NCBI GenBank assembly: GCA_007922305.1
Contig: ML677344.1
Coordinates: 2,576,303 to 2,640,302 of the forward strand
DNA from: Dermatemys mawii
Lineage: Eukaryota > Chordata > Testudines > Dermatemydidae
Direction: 5' to 3'
Length of the DNA stretch: 64,000 nt
Made by a program: the position numbers and the translations under genes. Shown here in pieces: positions 1 to 12,170 of the stretch. The notes below the pieces were generated by a model that saw only the letters and a program-made list of their open reading frames with translations, ran no database searches and was not told where the DNA came from. Position 1 is the stretch's first letter; each line of letters opens with the position of its first letter.

Positions 1-1339
1 CCGGTCCTGGCCCTTCCCCCTTCCCTCCGCCTCTCATTGGATGAGTCATTTGTTTTGTAGCTGCCTTTGAAATAGAAATATCCCTTTTCTGTCCCGGAAG
101 TGTGATTTTCTCAGGGTTTTGTGCCTGAGTCTTCCCTTCTGTTTCAATGTGTAAATATGAGCTCCGACGCCATCGTGGTGTCCCGCCCCCCACAGTCTCT
201 TGTGCGTTCTGCACACTAGCGTGTCTATCCGTGCTGCCATGCGTGTGTCAAAGGCCCGTTCTGGAGGCAGCTGGAATCACTGAATGCCCTCTGCCCCCCA
301 GTGAAATAAACGACATGTCACGTAGCCGACAGAAACGTTTCCATGATGTGTGTGGAAGAAGGAACTTTAGGGGTTGGTTAGATCCGTGTTCTGCTGACCT
401 TGCTCTGAACTGTGACCCTGGTGATCAAAAATAAGACTTGTTCCCTGCCTATAAAGAGTGCAGTTCTTCAGCGGGATAAAGGGAGGGAAAAGTAAAAGCA
501 AAGGGATGCAGTTAGCCGAGGGGAGATCTCTAGGCTGCATATCAGAGAAAACTTCCTGGTTGTTATCAACTATTCGTTCACGTCTTGGAAGGGAGATTAA
601 ATCTCATACCTCAGGGCTCAATCCAATATCCAACTATTAGAGGCAGGAAAGAGACCCGGTGTGGGTGCCACACCTTCCTCTGAAGTAGCCAGCGCTGGCC
701 ACAGTCAGCGTCAGGATATGGGACCAGACGGATCTCAGGATTGATGACCTAGCAGCCCTTACGCTCCCCAGTCAGGATTGCGTCCTAGTGTGTACAGATT
801 GCATCTGTAAAAATGCACAGATGCAATCCCTGCCCAGAAGAGCTGATATCCCAGGCCCTCATCTGGTAAGAAGCTCTGTTCAGTTGTGCCCTTGAATCTC
901 CATGGATATGTTTTCAGGATGAGTGTCTAATGGAAGTCAGGATGCAAGAAGTGGTCTAATAAACAGTATGAGGGTGTCTCAAGGAGACAGATAAAATCCT
1001 ACTGTCACGTAGCTAGAAAACAGCTGTATGAATCGGATTCTTGCATTTGCCCAGTTCCAATTGTTTAAACCTCAGGTTATTTTCTATATCCGTGTATATA
1101 TTTCTATTCAAAATAGCACAGTCATTTCCCAGATCCCTCCATGTCTCCTGGCTAAGCCCTCCCCAAAGTTCGGTGACTGCCAGATTCCCCAGAAACCGTC
1201 TCCCACTGATCGCTGTGGGGTAGTCTCTTTGGGGAAGTGGTGGAAGCCCAACCCTTGTGACCTTTTGTGGGTTGTATGGCCTAGTTTTAAAAGTCCTGGA
1301 GGGCATAATCCTGCTCTGGCCTCAGGGAGATAGATTGGA
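1..1339. other. Upstream/intron 1 DNA with no gene seen
   Basis: Only short open frames, no family match, and no recognisable repeat in this stretch. There is no CpG-island promoter look. It lies 5' of ATG16L2 exon 2. Confidence 0.4.
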
Positions 1340-1460
1340 GGAGTTTCGTGCCTCAGTTTCCCCCATCTGTACGATGGTACTGACCTCCTTTTAAAGAGCT
1401 ATGAGGTCTTCTGGTGAAAAATGCTATATTGAGCTAGGTAGTGTTATTATTAGGGCTTTT
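1340..1460 (+). repeat. MIR-type SINE, 3' half
   Basis: Contains the MIR core cctcagtttccccatctgt in slightly mutated form, then the typical tail ending in a gctatat...ttattatta stretch. The tRNA-like head is absent. Confidence 0.7.
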
Positions 1461-1484
1461 CGTTTGCTAATGTCCATAACGATA

Positions 1485-2477
1485 CAGTAACTCCTCACTT
1501 AAAGTCATCTCGGTTAATGTCGTTTTGTTGTTGCGTTGCTGATCAGTTAGAGAGCATGCTCATTTAAAAGTTGTGCAATGCTCCCTTATAACCTTGTTTG
1601 GCAGCTGCCTGCGTTGTCCACTGCTTGCAGGAAGAGCAGCCCATTGGAGCTCGCTGGTGAGGGCTTGGAACCAGGGTGGACCGGCAGCCCCCCATCAGCT
1701 CCCCTAAGTTCCCTGTGTGGTAGCCGCTTAGCAGGTTATCAGTTGCCAGCAGTTCAGCTGTCCCTCCCCACACTGCCATGTGCTGCTCCTGCCCTCTGCC
1801 TTGGCGCTGCTCCCAGGAGCCTCCTGCTTGCTGTGCGAGGGGGAGGGAAAAGGAGGCGAATGAATGTCAGGGTGTCCCCCTCCCCCATGCTCCTGCACCC
1901 CGCTTACCCTATCTCCACTAAGCAGAGTATGGACACGCTCAGGACGGGGGGAGCTTGCCAGCTGCAGCTGCTGTCTCAACTTGCTGATGTACTTAAAAAG
2001 GCAATGTACTTAGAGCATACTTAAAAGGGAAATACATGTCTCTCAAACATGGTCTCTGTCTCCCTCTGCCATGCTGTCTCCCCTCCCTCCATTCATGCTG
2101 CATTGTAGAGCACGAGGCTACATTAACAACAATGTGTTAATCCTTGAGGGCTCCGCCCAGTGCTAGCTCATCATTTAGCATTAAGGCATTCCCTGGGAAA
2201 TATCCCACCCTCTGACTTCACAATCAACCAAACTATGTAGCTATGTACAGTATTCAACTGTTTGTTTAAAATTATACATACACGTATGTGTGTGTGTATG
2301 TATGTGTGTGTATATATATAAATATATATATAGTGTTTTGTCTGGTGTAAAAAATGTCCCTGGAACCTAACCCCCACATTTACTTTAATTCTTATGGGGA
2401 AATTGGATTTGCTTAACATCGTTTCAGTTAAAGTCACATTTTTCAGGAACAGAACTACGTTAAGCGAGAAGTTCCTG
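1485..2477. mobile_element. Tigger/pogo-like non-autonomous DNA transposon
   Basis: Bounded by imperfect terminal inverted repeats, CAGTAACTCCTCACTTAAAG at the left and the complement of a TTAAGCGAGAAGTTCCTG end at the right. A TA dinucleotide flanks each side (1483-1484 and 2478-2479), the target duplication expected for Tc1/mariner-Tigger elements. Length is 993 bp. The interior is C-rich and has no transposase. A TG/TA microsatellite sits near the right end. Confidence 0.7.
2268..2334. repeat. TG/TA-rich microsatellite
   Basis: Imperfect run of (TG)n, TATG and (TA)n units inside the Tigger-like element. Likely polymorphic in length. Confidence 0.8.
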
Positions 2478-3424
2478 TATCTGCTTTATGCTTTTCCGAT
2501 GGGTATCCAATGTTTCTCGCATCCTCCCCTCTGCAAAATGGCTGCTTTGGCTCGAAGGTTACAATAATCTTTCCCATTGCAAATACGTCTTTCCATTTGG
2601 ACCTCTCCTCTCCATGGGCTTTCAGCTGCATTTCTGATCCTGGATCTAACGTTGTGCCACACTCCAGAACCAAAGCAAACCAGTGTGTAAAGCGTGTGTC
2701 AAGAAAGCCATGTGCTCTAGTATCCTCTGCAAGGATGGCGAGACTGTGAGTGTTGGGAGAACACAGCTCTTTCCTTGACACGTGTTTTGAGAGTGGCAGG
2801 GAGTGGCTGGGTGTGCTTTCGCTTTCTGCTCCTTCTCGGAAGGGGAGGCCGTATCAGTCTCCTGCGGACTGTTCTGATCTGCACAAATACCGGGTTGCTG
2901 ACGACAGATGGAGGCACTGGTGAAGCACCGACCCATTGCTGAAGCCTGCTGTGGTCTGCACTTGTGTGTAAATCAGCCTCAGTGCTGCTTTGGCTTGCCC
3001 CCACTTGCCCGTTTTCAGCGCCGGGTCATTGTTGTTGTTGTGTAGACAAGGTTTTCTTGCTCTTCCTGTTTTTTGCTTTGCCCTCTGACTCTGTGCCCTG
3101 CGGGTTAGATAAGAGCGGGAGGTCTGGGGTCCAGTAAATCAGGGAGCCTTCACTTCAGGGATGGTGTGGGGCTAAAATACAGAAAGGAGCAGGGAAAGCC
3201 CACTCCTAACAACAAACCCAGCCAGAATCACAATGGCCGGGGAAGGGGAAGCCCTAGTTTCTTCTCCTCTGGTCTGGATGCTCTATGAGAATTCGCTCTC
3301 TCCCCATTTCTGACTCTACCCGGAGGAGAGAAGGAAGAAGATCAGCTGCAGATCTGCCAGCCAGGGAATTAGAGGGCAAAGCCTCTAAGCCTGGAGGTGC
3401 TGTTCCAGGAGGCCGATTTCCAGA

Positions 3425-3715
3425 GAGGAAGGATGGTGCAATGGTTAGGGCTCTAGCCTGTGACCCAGGAGCCTTGGGTTAAGTTCCCTGCTCTGCCAGA
3501 GACTTCCTGTATCACCGCGGGCAGGTCGCTAAGCCCCAGGTCCACGAAGGTGTTCGGGCTCCTGACGACCATTGATTTCAAGTACCCTTGGGGAAATTGG
3601 CCTTAGTCCCTCTGTGCCCAACTTTCCCATGTGTAAAGCAGGACTAAGAGCACTTAGCCCACAGGGCAGTAGCGAGTTTGTGAGCCACTCAGATGCTACA
3701 GTATCAGGGGACAGA
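3425..3715 (+). repeat. MIR-type SINE, nearly full length
   Basis: The tRNA-like head reads tggttagggctctagcctg and ends in a degenerate B box (ggttaagttcc). A body with cccatgtgtaaagcagga and a tail with ccactcagatgctacagta follow. An insertion or expansion separates head and tail. Confidence 0.65.
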
Positions 3716-3754
3716 TACCAATGGCTGTATCCCAGTGTCGTAGGATCGGGTTAC

Positions 3755-3880
3755 AGTATAGGCCAGGACTCCTGGTTCTCTTTCCAGCTCTTCCACTCAC
3801 TTTGCCGATGTGACTCTGGACAGTCTCCTAAGCTTTTTGTGTGCCAGTTTCCATCTCTGTGAAATGACCGTACTTCCACC
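3755..3880 (+). repeat. MIR-type SINE fragment
   Basis: Reads aggactcctggttctctttcc, then a degenerate gtgactctggacagtctcc, gtgccagtttccatctctgtg core. Partly overlaps the tail region of the preceding copy. Confidence 0.6.
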
Positions 3881-3954
3881 AGTGCAAGGGCCTGCTGCTT
3901 TTGAGTCTGACAGTCATGGGGGTTGTAGAACTGGACTAGTTTGTGTTTGGACAG

Positions 3955-4060
3955 ATGGGGGGCAAATGAGACACTGACTTGAAAAGACTTCCCCGAGGCC
4001 GGGTTACGATTAGAACTCGGGAGTGTCTAACTCCCAGTTCTCTTCGTTCATCTAGACTAA
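3955..4060 (-). repeat. MIR-type SINE fragment, reverse
   Basis: Reads as the complement of the MIR core: aaatgagacactgacttg, then a degenerate gattagaactcgggagt B-box region. Confidence 0.5.
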
Positions 4061-4144
4061 GTCACTGGTGCCGGCAGGTCTTCTGAGATCCCCAAATAAA
4101 AGGCCCCATAGAATTGCAAAGGATGAAGTAATATAATCTCCTTA

Positions 4145-4208
4145 AGAATCAGAGCGGTAGCCGTGTTAGTCTGGAATTGCAGAAGTGACAAAGAGTCCTG
4201 TGGCACCT
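4145..4208 (+). repeat. Unclassified sauropsid interspersed repeat (agccgtgttagtc family), short copy
   Basis: Begins aatcagagcggtagccgtgt and ends at ctgtggcacct. It matches the first 60 bp of the copy at 4680. The family is abundant in turtle genomes; I cannot place it in a superfamily. Confidence 0.6.
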
Positions 4209-4679
4209 AATCTCCTTGTCGTCTCTCCCGTCTTAGCCTACAGCTTGATGGAGTTAAAGGGGGATTTACAATTCACTGCACTCAAATGCTGTTCCACGGT
4301 CAGGAAGAGGGTTGCCACCCATCTCTAGCTCTAGCAGGTCTTTCTCGGATCCTTCAGGCCAGTCTCCTGCTTCAGGTCACAAAGTGATCCCTGCCTAGGT
4401 GGCTGAGAAGACCCTTCTTATAGTGCCACACAGCTGGGTGTGTTAGAGGGGGACTGTGCTTTCCTCAGGGCATCCAGCATTAGTTGCTAACGGAGATGAC
4501 CCGAACCGTTACTCTGTATCCGATACAGCAACTCCTATGTTCTAAAGGAAAAAGGGTCTCTCTAGGCCATGTAAATATGTTTCCATGCACTGAGGTTTAT
4601 TCTGCTTTAACCTAATAGTTTTTCTCTTCCTTCTCTGAGGTTGACTTTTTTCTTTCATCTTCAGTAACGCTTCTCTATC

Positions 4680-4825
4680 AAGAATCAGAGGGGTAGCCGT
4701 GTTAGTCGGGAATTGCAGAAGTGACAAAGAGTCCTGTGGCACCTTAAAGACTAACTAAAGTTTTAGAGCATAAGCTTTCGTGGGCTAATACCCACTTCGT
4801 CGGATGCATGCAGTGGAAGAGTGGT
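4680..4825 (+). repeat. Unclassified sauropsid interspersed repeat (agccgtgttagtc family)
   Basis: Reads aatcagaggggtagccgtgt, then gtggcaccttaaagactaac, cataagctttcgtgggctaa and ttcgtcggatgcatg. It is a longer copy of the repeat at 4145 and shares its unusual interior with a gcagaagtgacaaagagtcc stretch. Confidence 0.65.
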
Positions 4826-5074
4826 TCAGCTTCTCTATCAGAGAGCCAAGTCAGGGAGTGAGAATTTTGACCCCTCCCCCCAGCTCATATTATACTATAT
4901 TGCTTTGCTTTGCTGGAAAGTGACTCTGAACCCAATGGGAAGTGCCCTTTTTTAACAGCCTGGTTTTCGTTGTCACAGCTGAGCCTGGGTGACAGTTGTA
5001 ATATGCAGCTTGTCTTTCCATCGGTGTTATTCACCATTCCTCGCCTATGTAGATCCACAGCTTCTGGGATGTAT

Positions 5075-5322
5075 TATAGAATCAAAGAATACCAGGGTTG
5101 GAAGGGACCTCAGGAGGTTCTAGTCCAACCCCCTGCTCAAAGCAGGATCAACCCCAACTAAACCATCCCAGCCAGGGCTTTGTCAAGACGGGCCTTTAAA
5201 ACCTCTAAGGATGGAGATTCCACCACCTCCCTAAGTAACCCATTCCAGTGCTTCACCACCCTCCTAGAGAAATAGTGTTTCCTAATATCCAACCTAGACC
5301 TCCCCCACTGCAACTTGAGATC
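5075..5322 (-). mobile_element. CR1 LINE 3' end, reverse
   Basis: On the plus strand it starts atagaatcaaagaat, the complement of the CR1 3' octamer repeats. It continues with gttggaagggacctcaggag and ccctgctcaaagcaggatc, hallmarks of the CR1 3' UTR. No coding capacity remains. Confidence 0.9.
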
Positions 5323-5574
5323 AGTGCGCTACTGAGTGCACCGTACCAGGGGGTGTCTTGGAAAGGACTCAAACGTCAGCTCGTTTCCCCGGCTCACCTC
5401 TTGGAAGGCCCAAGTTGCCGTAAGCACAGTGAACACTGGTGCTCTACGCTCTGCCCTTGTTCCCTGTTTGCTCCTGCGTCCAGCTCAAGCCATTGAGTAT
5501 GCTCTATTACAGAGGTACCCAAACGGGAGGATGTGCCCCTCTTGGGAAGGGAGGTGGCACAGAGGAACATTGGA

Positions 5575-6982
5575 AGTCTGGAAAGGGGAAATGTAGTGCC
5601 CATCTATAAAAAGGGAATTATGACAACCTGGGGAGTTACAGACCAGTCAGCTTCACTTCTGGACCCAGAAAGATAATGGAGCAAATAATTAAACCATCAA
5701 TTTGAAAACATCTAGAAGATAACAAGGTGATAAGTAACAGTCAGCTTGGATTTGTCAAGAACAAATCGTGTCAAACCAACCTGATAGCTTCAATTGACAG
5801 GCTAACAAGCCTTGTGGATGGGGGCAAGCAGTAGATGTGGCATATCTTGACTTTAGTAAAGCTTTTGATACTGTCTCACATGACTGTCTCATAAGGGAAA
5901 TACAACCTAGATGGAGCTACTATAAGGTGGGGGCATAACTAGTTGGAAAACCGTTCCCAGAGAGTAGTTACCAGTGGTTCACAATCAAGCTGGAAGGGCA
6001 TAAGGAGTGGGGTCCCGCAGGGATCGGTTCTGGGTCCGGTTCTGTTCAATATCTTCATCAATGATTTACATAATGGCATAGAGAGGACATTTATAAAATT
6101 TGCGATAACACCAAGCTGGGAGGGGTTGCAAGTGCTTTGGAGGACAGGATCAAAATTCAAAATGATCTGGACAAACTGGAGAAATGGTCTGAAGTAAACA
6201 GGATGAAATTCAATAAGGACAAATGCAAAGTACTCCAGTTAGGAAGGAATGATCAGTTGCACACATACAAAATGGGAAATGACTGCCTAGGAAGGAGAAC
6301 TGTGTAAAGGGATCTGAGGGTCATAGTGAATCACAAGCTAAATATGAGTCAACAGTTGAACGCTCTTGCAAAAAAAAGCAATTGTCATTCTGGAGTGTAT
6401 TAGCAGGAGTATTGTAAGCAAGACACAAGAAGTAATTCTGCTTTACTCTGTGCTGATTGGGCCTCAGCTGGAGTATTGTGTCCAGTTCTGGGCGCCACAT
6501 TTCAGGAAAGATGTGAACAAACTGGAGAAAGTCCAGAGAAGAGCAACAAAAATGATTAAAGGTCTAGAAAACATGACCTAGGAGGGAAGATTGAAACAAT
6601 TGGGTTTGTGTAGTTGGAGAAGAGGAAACTGAGAGAGGACACAATACGTTTTCAAGTACATAAAAGGTTGTTACAAGGAGAAAGGAGAAAAATTATTGTT
6701 CTTAACCTCTGAGGACAGGACAAGAAGAAATGGGCTTAAATTGCAGCAAGGGAGGTTTAGGTTGGGAATTAGGAAGAACTTCCTAACTGTCAGGGCAGTT
6801 AAGCACTGGAATAAATTGCCCAGGGAGGTTGTGGAATCTCCATCATTGGAGGTTTTAAAGAGCAGGTGAGACAAACACCTGTCAGGGAGGGTCTAGATAA
6901 TACTTAGTCCTGCCTTGAGTGTAGGGGACTGGACTAGATGACCTCTCGAGGTCCCTTCCAGTCCTACAATTCTCTGATTCCA
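5575..6982 (+). mobile_element. CR1 LINE, ORF2 reverse transcriptase to 3' end, degenerate
   Basis: A 5'-truncated CR1 with several stops and frameshifts. Visible reverse transcriptase blocks are YRPVS (about 5641), FSKAFDTVSHDCL (about 5852) and [20 protein letters not shown] (6006-6066). The catalytic FADD box near 6097 is frameshifted and has lost an Asp. The connection region reads EYCVQFWAPHFRKDVNKLEK (about 6470), followed by QRRATKMIKGLEN. The 3' end has the CR1 UTR and a ctctgattc-type terminal repeat. Not active. Confidence 0.93.
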
Positions 6983-6984
6983 GG

Positions 6985-7312
6985 GTGCATGGCAGGACCT
7001 GGGCCAGACCCCCACAGGAGGCAGGGAGAGAGCGCCACCCAGCCCTGGTCCCGCTCCAGCCTCACTTCTGTACCCATCTGTGTGCCCGGCTACTGCCCTC
7101 CTCCCACCGCCCTGCTGCAGCTCCACTCCCAGCCCTGTTCCCGCCCCAAACCTCAGCGGCTGACCATGGCTCTGGTCCTGGCCCACAACTGCCCCCAGTC
7201 TCGGCCTCCTGCCCTTGGCCTCCCTGCTCCTCACTCTGGCTTCTGGGGACGGAGAGGTGCACCACAGACAAGGGTAAGGGAGGGAGTGACCCTGAAAAAT
7301 TTGGGGACCGCT
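6985..7312. mobile_element. GC-rich hAT-like fragment
   Basis: Ends tttggggaccgctg, a typical right terminus of turtle hAT non-autonomous elements, followed by ctctgtta. No clear left inverted repeat. It abuts the CR1 3' end. Confidence 0.35.
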
Positions 7313-7484
7313 GCTCTGTTAGATCTTGGACCCAGTTACCTGAGATATGAAGTCTCTCTGATTGGTCATGGGAGTTAGAATTCTCTGACTCTTCCTGCCC
7401 TGGTGGAAAATTTTCAGCTGGTTCTGGTTGGGAGCTAGAACTTGGGACAGAGCAACAAGGATCTTGAGCTGCTGGTAGCTTCTG

Positions 7485-7825
7485 GCTAGGGGGGTTGGAT
7501 AGGGTGTGAGAGCCCTGGGGGTCTGTCAAGGGTGAGGGGGTTGATAGGGGTCGGGGCAGTCAGGGGACAGGGAGCGGGGCGGGGGTTGGGTAGAGAGTGG
7601 GGTCCCAGGGAAGTGGTTGGGAGGGAGTGATCAGGGGACAAGGAGCAGGGAGGATTGGATGGGTTGGGGCTCCTGAGGGGGGCAATCGGGGAGCGGGAAG
7701 TGGGAGGGGGCTGGATAGGAGGCAGGGCCAAGCTGTTTAGGGAGGCACAGCCTTCCCTACCTGGCCCTCCATACAATTTTGCAACCCCGATGTGGCCCTC
7801 GGGCCAAAAAGTTTGCCCACCCCTG
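7485..7825. mobile_element. GC-rich hAT-like non-autonomous element, left end missing
   Basis: Right end reads ggccaaaaagtttgcccacc then cctg, whose complement begins CAGGGGTGGGCAAAC, a hAT-type terminus. The interior is a G-rich pseudo-repeat of gaccctg/ggggacaggg-like units. The ctctagaa at 7826-7833 could be one target duplication; I did not find the partner. Confidence 0.55.
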
Positions 7826-8155
7826 CTCTAGAAGCAGCATTCAGCCAGGGACTAGCTAGTGGCCATGGGTCCAGGAACCTGATGCGTCCCCAGTGCCTTA
7901 AGAACAGTGAAGACTTTTGGCAAGGGGGCCCAGGGCTGGATGTGACAAGGAAAGAGGGATGGGTTATAGCAGCAGAACTCGGAGGCCGTGAGCCCGTATC
8001 ACAGTGACAGCGTCCCAACAGGCCCAAAGGAGTCCTGGCTTTGGTGGGAGCTTGTTCCTTAAAGATCTTGCCATTTTGAGCCCTGGGGTGAGTATGGGTG
8101 TGTGTCTTTCTGCTGAATAGCTCCTTGGTCTTTGTTAGAACCCAGACCCAGTCCT

Positions 8156-8285
8156 TAGGCCTGGTCTACACTGAGTCCGCCCAGGTTTAACTCAAATCAG
8201 CCTTTAAAGGGATTTAAATGGATCTCCTCATGGACACCCGAAGTTGTGTTACACCCAGTTTATAGCGAGTTAGCATAATTCAGTC
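8156..8285. mobile_element. Small inverted-repeat element fragment (ggtctacac family)
   Basis: Starts taggcctggtctacactgag, the terminus of a MITE-like family seen again at 11642, 45922 and 53447. The opposite end is not clear. Confidence 0.4.
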
Positions 8286-8639
8286 AGCTGGAGCTTTATG
8301 TGCCATGGAGAGAGTCTCTTAATGCTACTCGACAGCACCTCGGGGCAGGAGAATGGGAACCGAGGGCTCCAGGAGGGCAACCTGCCTAGGATGTCCATCA
8401 TTTCCTGGCCCGTCGTTTTGGAGGGGGGCTGTGTTCCCCCTCAGTGCTCAGCACCTCTGAAAATCAGGCTGCATGTGGCGCGTGCTTTGGAGCAGTTTCT
8501 AAACAGAGCAGAGCGCAGGCAGCCCGGAGGAGCAGTGCCATGGGATTTCTCTTGGGGTGAAGTAGCTCGTGCCACGGACGTGCTAGAGAGGCCAGAGCAG
8601 GGTTCTTCAGATGTGTCCGACAGAACCGAAAGCTCAGGG

Positions 8640-9426
8640 ATGTGATGGGTCTGCTGCTTAGTGAGCTGGTAACGGAAGGGGATAGGGAGGGCGAGGTGCT
8701 CGATGTCTGCTTTGCTTCAGTCTCCCCACAAAAGAATAACGTGACCGGATGACTAGCAAGGTTACTGTAGATGATAAAAGGAAAGGGATGCAGATCAGTA
8801 TTTGTAAAGAACATGTCAGAGATCTTCTGACTAATCTGAATGAGATCAAGTCAGCTGGGCTTGATGCTGTTCACCCCAGGGTGCTGACGGAATTAGCTGA
8901 AGAAATCTTGGCGCCACCAGCAATAGTATTTGCAAACTCATGGATGACAGGAGAGGTCCCGGAAGACCAGAAAAGGCTAACTTGGTGCCCATCTTTAAAA
9001 AGGGAGAAAAAGGAGGAACTTGGGAAACTATAAACCAGTCAGCCTGGCTTCGATACCTTGGAAGCTACTAGAGCAATGTATAAAACATTCCATGTGTGAA
9101 TACCTGGAAGATGGAGCGGTGATCACTAGCAGCCAGCATGGATTTACCAAGAGTAAATCCTGCCAAACCAGCTTGATTTCCTTCTTTGGTTTGGTGGATG
9201 GAGGAATGCGGTGGACATAGTATACCTGGACTTTAGCAAGGCTTTTGACACAGTCTCACATGACATGTTGGTAGGTAAGCTAGAGAAATGCAGGCTCAGT
9301 AGAACTACCATTAAGTGGATGCAAAACTGGTTAAACAACCACAAACCAAGAGCAATTATTAATGGAAGGATGTTGGATTGGAGGGACGTCTCCAGTGGGG
9401 TTCCACAGGGATCTATTCTGGGCTTG
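8640..9426 (+). mobile_element. CR1 LINE, central reverse transcriptase fragment
   Basis: Truncated at both ends. Frames across it give IKSAGLDAVHPRVLTELAEE (about 8847), NYKPVSLASIPWKLLEQC (about 9023), DFSKAFDTVSHDMLVGKLE (about 9229) and SGVPQGSILG (about 9391). Frameshifts separate these blocks. It stops just before the FADD box. Confidence 0.92.
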
Positions 9427-11500
9427 GTGAAAAGTGCCCATCCCTGTAGTAAGATCACAGACAGCTCGAACCACACTGGGTGCAGACATAAGCCACGCTT
9501 TGGGCCAACTGTGTGATCAGCTGATTGCAAACTCAATTAAAAGCAATAGCAAGGCAGGGCCACGTACAGCACGCAATAATATCACTGTAATGTCGTGGGT
9601 CTTGCTCACAGGCACGGGGGAGATCTGAACAGGACTGGATTGTCGGGTAATGTTTTAGGTTCTATGAACACCACCACAGTCCATCCTGATGGAGCCCAAA
9701 GTACTGCATGAGTTTTGTGTACAGCACTTCTGAAATGTAGCCACTTCTGGGGTGGAGCCTGGTAGTCAGCATGCTGGACAGCAACGATGGGAGGGGGAAA
9801 CTTGCTTAAGAAGTCCAGAGGAAACCTTCCTTCTGTGAAACATGCCCTGGGGTCTGTGACATCCACAGCCGGCGGACCGGATTTGAGCTTTGAAGATCTC
9901 TGCAATATCCCCCACTCGGGAAGCCACAGGGGGCTTGTATTAGAACTTGTCTCAGCAGGAAAAAGCGTTGGCTGTGCCCGGCTGGATTTGACATTATGGC
10001 TGAAATCCAAGGGGTCAGAGCTATAAACCGCTGCTGTGTCTGGGCATGTGTGGCAACAATGGAGGGTGAGTGTGGGCACGCAGGACTGATGCATTTGCAC
10101 CAGTGATGAAACACACCTGTGTGCTTTGCAAGACTGATGGAGCTGCACCACCAGCAGCGCAAGGCGGGTGGGGGGCTCACCCCCAGCGTGCTGATGCAGG
10201 CAGGGCCATCGGCGAGAGGACACAGAGGGGCACTGCCATGACACCCAGAGGGCAGGGGTGGCATGAGAGCTGGGGGCCTGTGGCGTAGGAGGAGAAAGCC
10301 CTGCCCCACAGGAAATCTGGATTCGGGCCAGGCTGAGAGCACAGCACTAGAGCCAACAAGGAGAACCACCCAGAGCAGAGCCAGTCGCGTTTGGAAGCAG
10401 CCAGCTGTCTCCCTGCTGATCTGGTTCCGGGTGGAGTCAAGAGGAGCTGGGCAAGGCCATGGGGCAGGGCACTCAGGGTTTTCCGCCTAAAGCTCCAGCC
10501 CCATGCCAGGCACAGACCGAGAGACGCACGTCAGATCCCAGCAGAAACTGCACCCTTGGGGTCAGTCCTGGGCCGGGCGCTGTGCTGCCGGGGGTGCTAC
10601 CCACCTCTGCTCATCAACGCCCCCTGGGCATATGCCACAAGAGCAGGGGAGCCGGGCTCGTTACCTTCTGCTACCTCAGAGTCCCCTGGCAGCGGCGTCT
10701 GGTGCTGGGATTTTTCTTCCCTTCCTGTCCTAAACTCTAGCTGTGCTTTTCTCAAACAGCTGCCACATTCCACACCAGAGGTGGCTGCCTTCCAGTAATG
10801 GGGGAAATGATTCCCGTGCTAATGCAGGCAGGGGCTTGCTTATTTCACAGGGGAGCTGAAGGTTAATTAGCTGATGCTTGTGAACAGGCTTGGAAGGTGG
10901 ATAAAGCCATGGGTCATTTCGAGGGCGGGGTATTTTCAAGCTGAGTGGTCCCTCCTTTCATTGGAGGATGCAGGGGCTGATGTGTGATGATCCCTGTACC
11001 CACCGGGACATCCCCCTGCCCGGCGTCCTCTCCCAGCACCCACAACTGGCTCGCACGCCGTCGACGGATCACCAGGGAGGAGGCTCGTTCTGCACTTACT
11101 TACATGGGCCATTGGCTAAAATACTTGTCAATTTCACCTGATTTCCTCCCTGCTGTGAACCCTCTGCCTGGCTGTGGGCTCTGGCTGCCCCCCACTGGGG
11201 AGGATGTGGGGGCTCCATGCCCCTTCCCGGCTCCCAGTTGCCAACCGCGCTGCTGCTAGGACTCCCCACGCTGAGCCTGGGCTCCCCACAGAGCTCCCCG
11301 AGCTGTCAGAGTGCCCCTGCTCTGCACAGACAACAGCAGCGTGAAATTTACAAGAAGGTCCGTTTCACTGCTGGCAGGCTCCCTGCTCTGAAATTGGGCT
11401 TTTGCAGGGGGGCAGCATGGGGCTGTCACTTGGGCATGGATAGGGGGCTCCAGCGATGAGCCCCATATGACTGTCAGTGCCCCACACTCGGCTGTCACTT
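9427..11500. other. Non-coding DNA without recognised features
   Basis: Open frames on both strands are of random character, including a 212-codon minus-strand frame at 9606-10244 that resembles no family I know. Nothing supported. Confidence 0.4.
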
Positions 11501-11504
11501 TAGT

Positions 11505-11642
11505 AGGTACAGGCACTCCTGGTGAGGACACACTCCAGCGGCAGGAGGAGGGTAGCATGGACACCAACAGCCGCTTAATCCGTGGTGGCTGTAGGTCGAC
11601 CTGAATTAAGTCAACCTCCTTTTGTAGTGTAGACAAGCCCTA
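11505..11642. mobile_element. Small inverted-repeat element fragment (ggtctacac family)
   Basis: Ends with ttgtagtgtagacaagccct, the complement of the family's taggc..gtctacac terminus. An internal aggtcgacctgaattaag matches the GTCGA-rich interior of this MITE-like group. The left end is uncertain. Confidence 0.45.
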
Positions 11643-12094
11643 AGACTTTGCCCTGTTTTTATAGCTGATAACAAGGTGGACTTTGAAACCGCACAGCATG
11701 GGTAACGCTTGGTTAGTCACCAGAGGAGCAAAACACCTGCCGTCCTTGCCAGCCACCTGGGCTGCAACGTGGTTTTGTTTGTTTTTTCCCCCCAGTGTAT
11801 CCAAGTTAGACCACTTATTTGTCTGACACCGGAACTACACCCGGGTAACCAGTTTGGCTGCTGCACCTTCCTCTCAGCTGCCTGCAGTACAGTGCCCTGT
11901 GTGTGTCTTCCAGGCACACTGTGCCCTGCTAAGACGCTGTGGGATAGCTACCGGGGGTTCCCAGCATGCCCTGATAAACAGCATGGCCTGCTGGGACACA
12001 CTGCCATTGAGTCACGGTTGTGAAAAAGCGGCTGTGTGAACACAACTAACACGCTGGTTACAAAATGTGGCTGTACTTAGCGGCGATGGGTTGT

Positions 12095-12170
12095 TCCCCA
12101 AGGATCTCCGAGGGCTCTACAAACATTTAAACCTCACCGCACCTCCGTGAGGTGCTGTGACAAGTAGGGA
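12095..12170 (-). repeat. MIR-type SINE 3' fragment, reverse
   Basis: Reads ctctacaaacatttaaacct and then ctccgtgaggtgctgtgac, the complement orientation of the MIR 3' region. Confidence 0.5.

Noticed and set aside
1578..2024. 148-codon plus-strand frame
   Set aside because: Entirely inside the Tigger-like element and compositionally C-rich; not a transposase.
9606..10369. Minus-strand frames of 212 and 187 codons
   Set aside because: Overlapping frames of random, Ser/Pro/Cys-rich composition with no family resemblance and no splice or conservation support.
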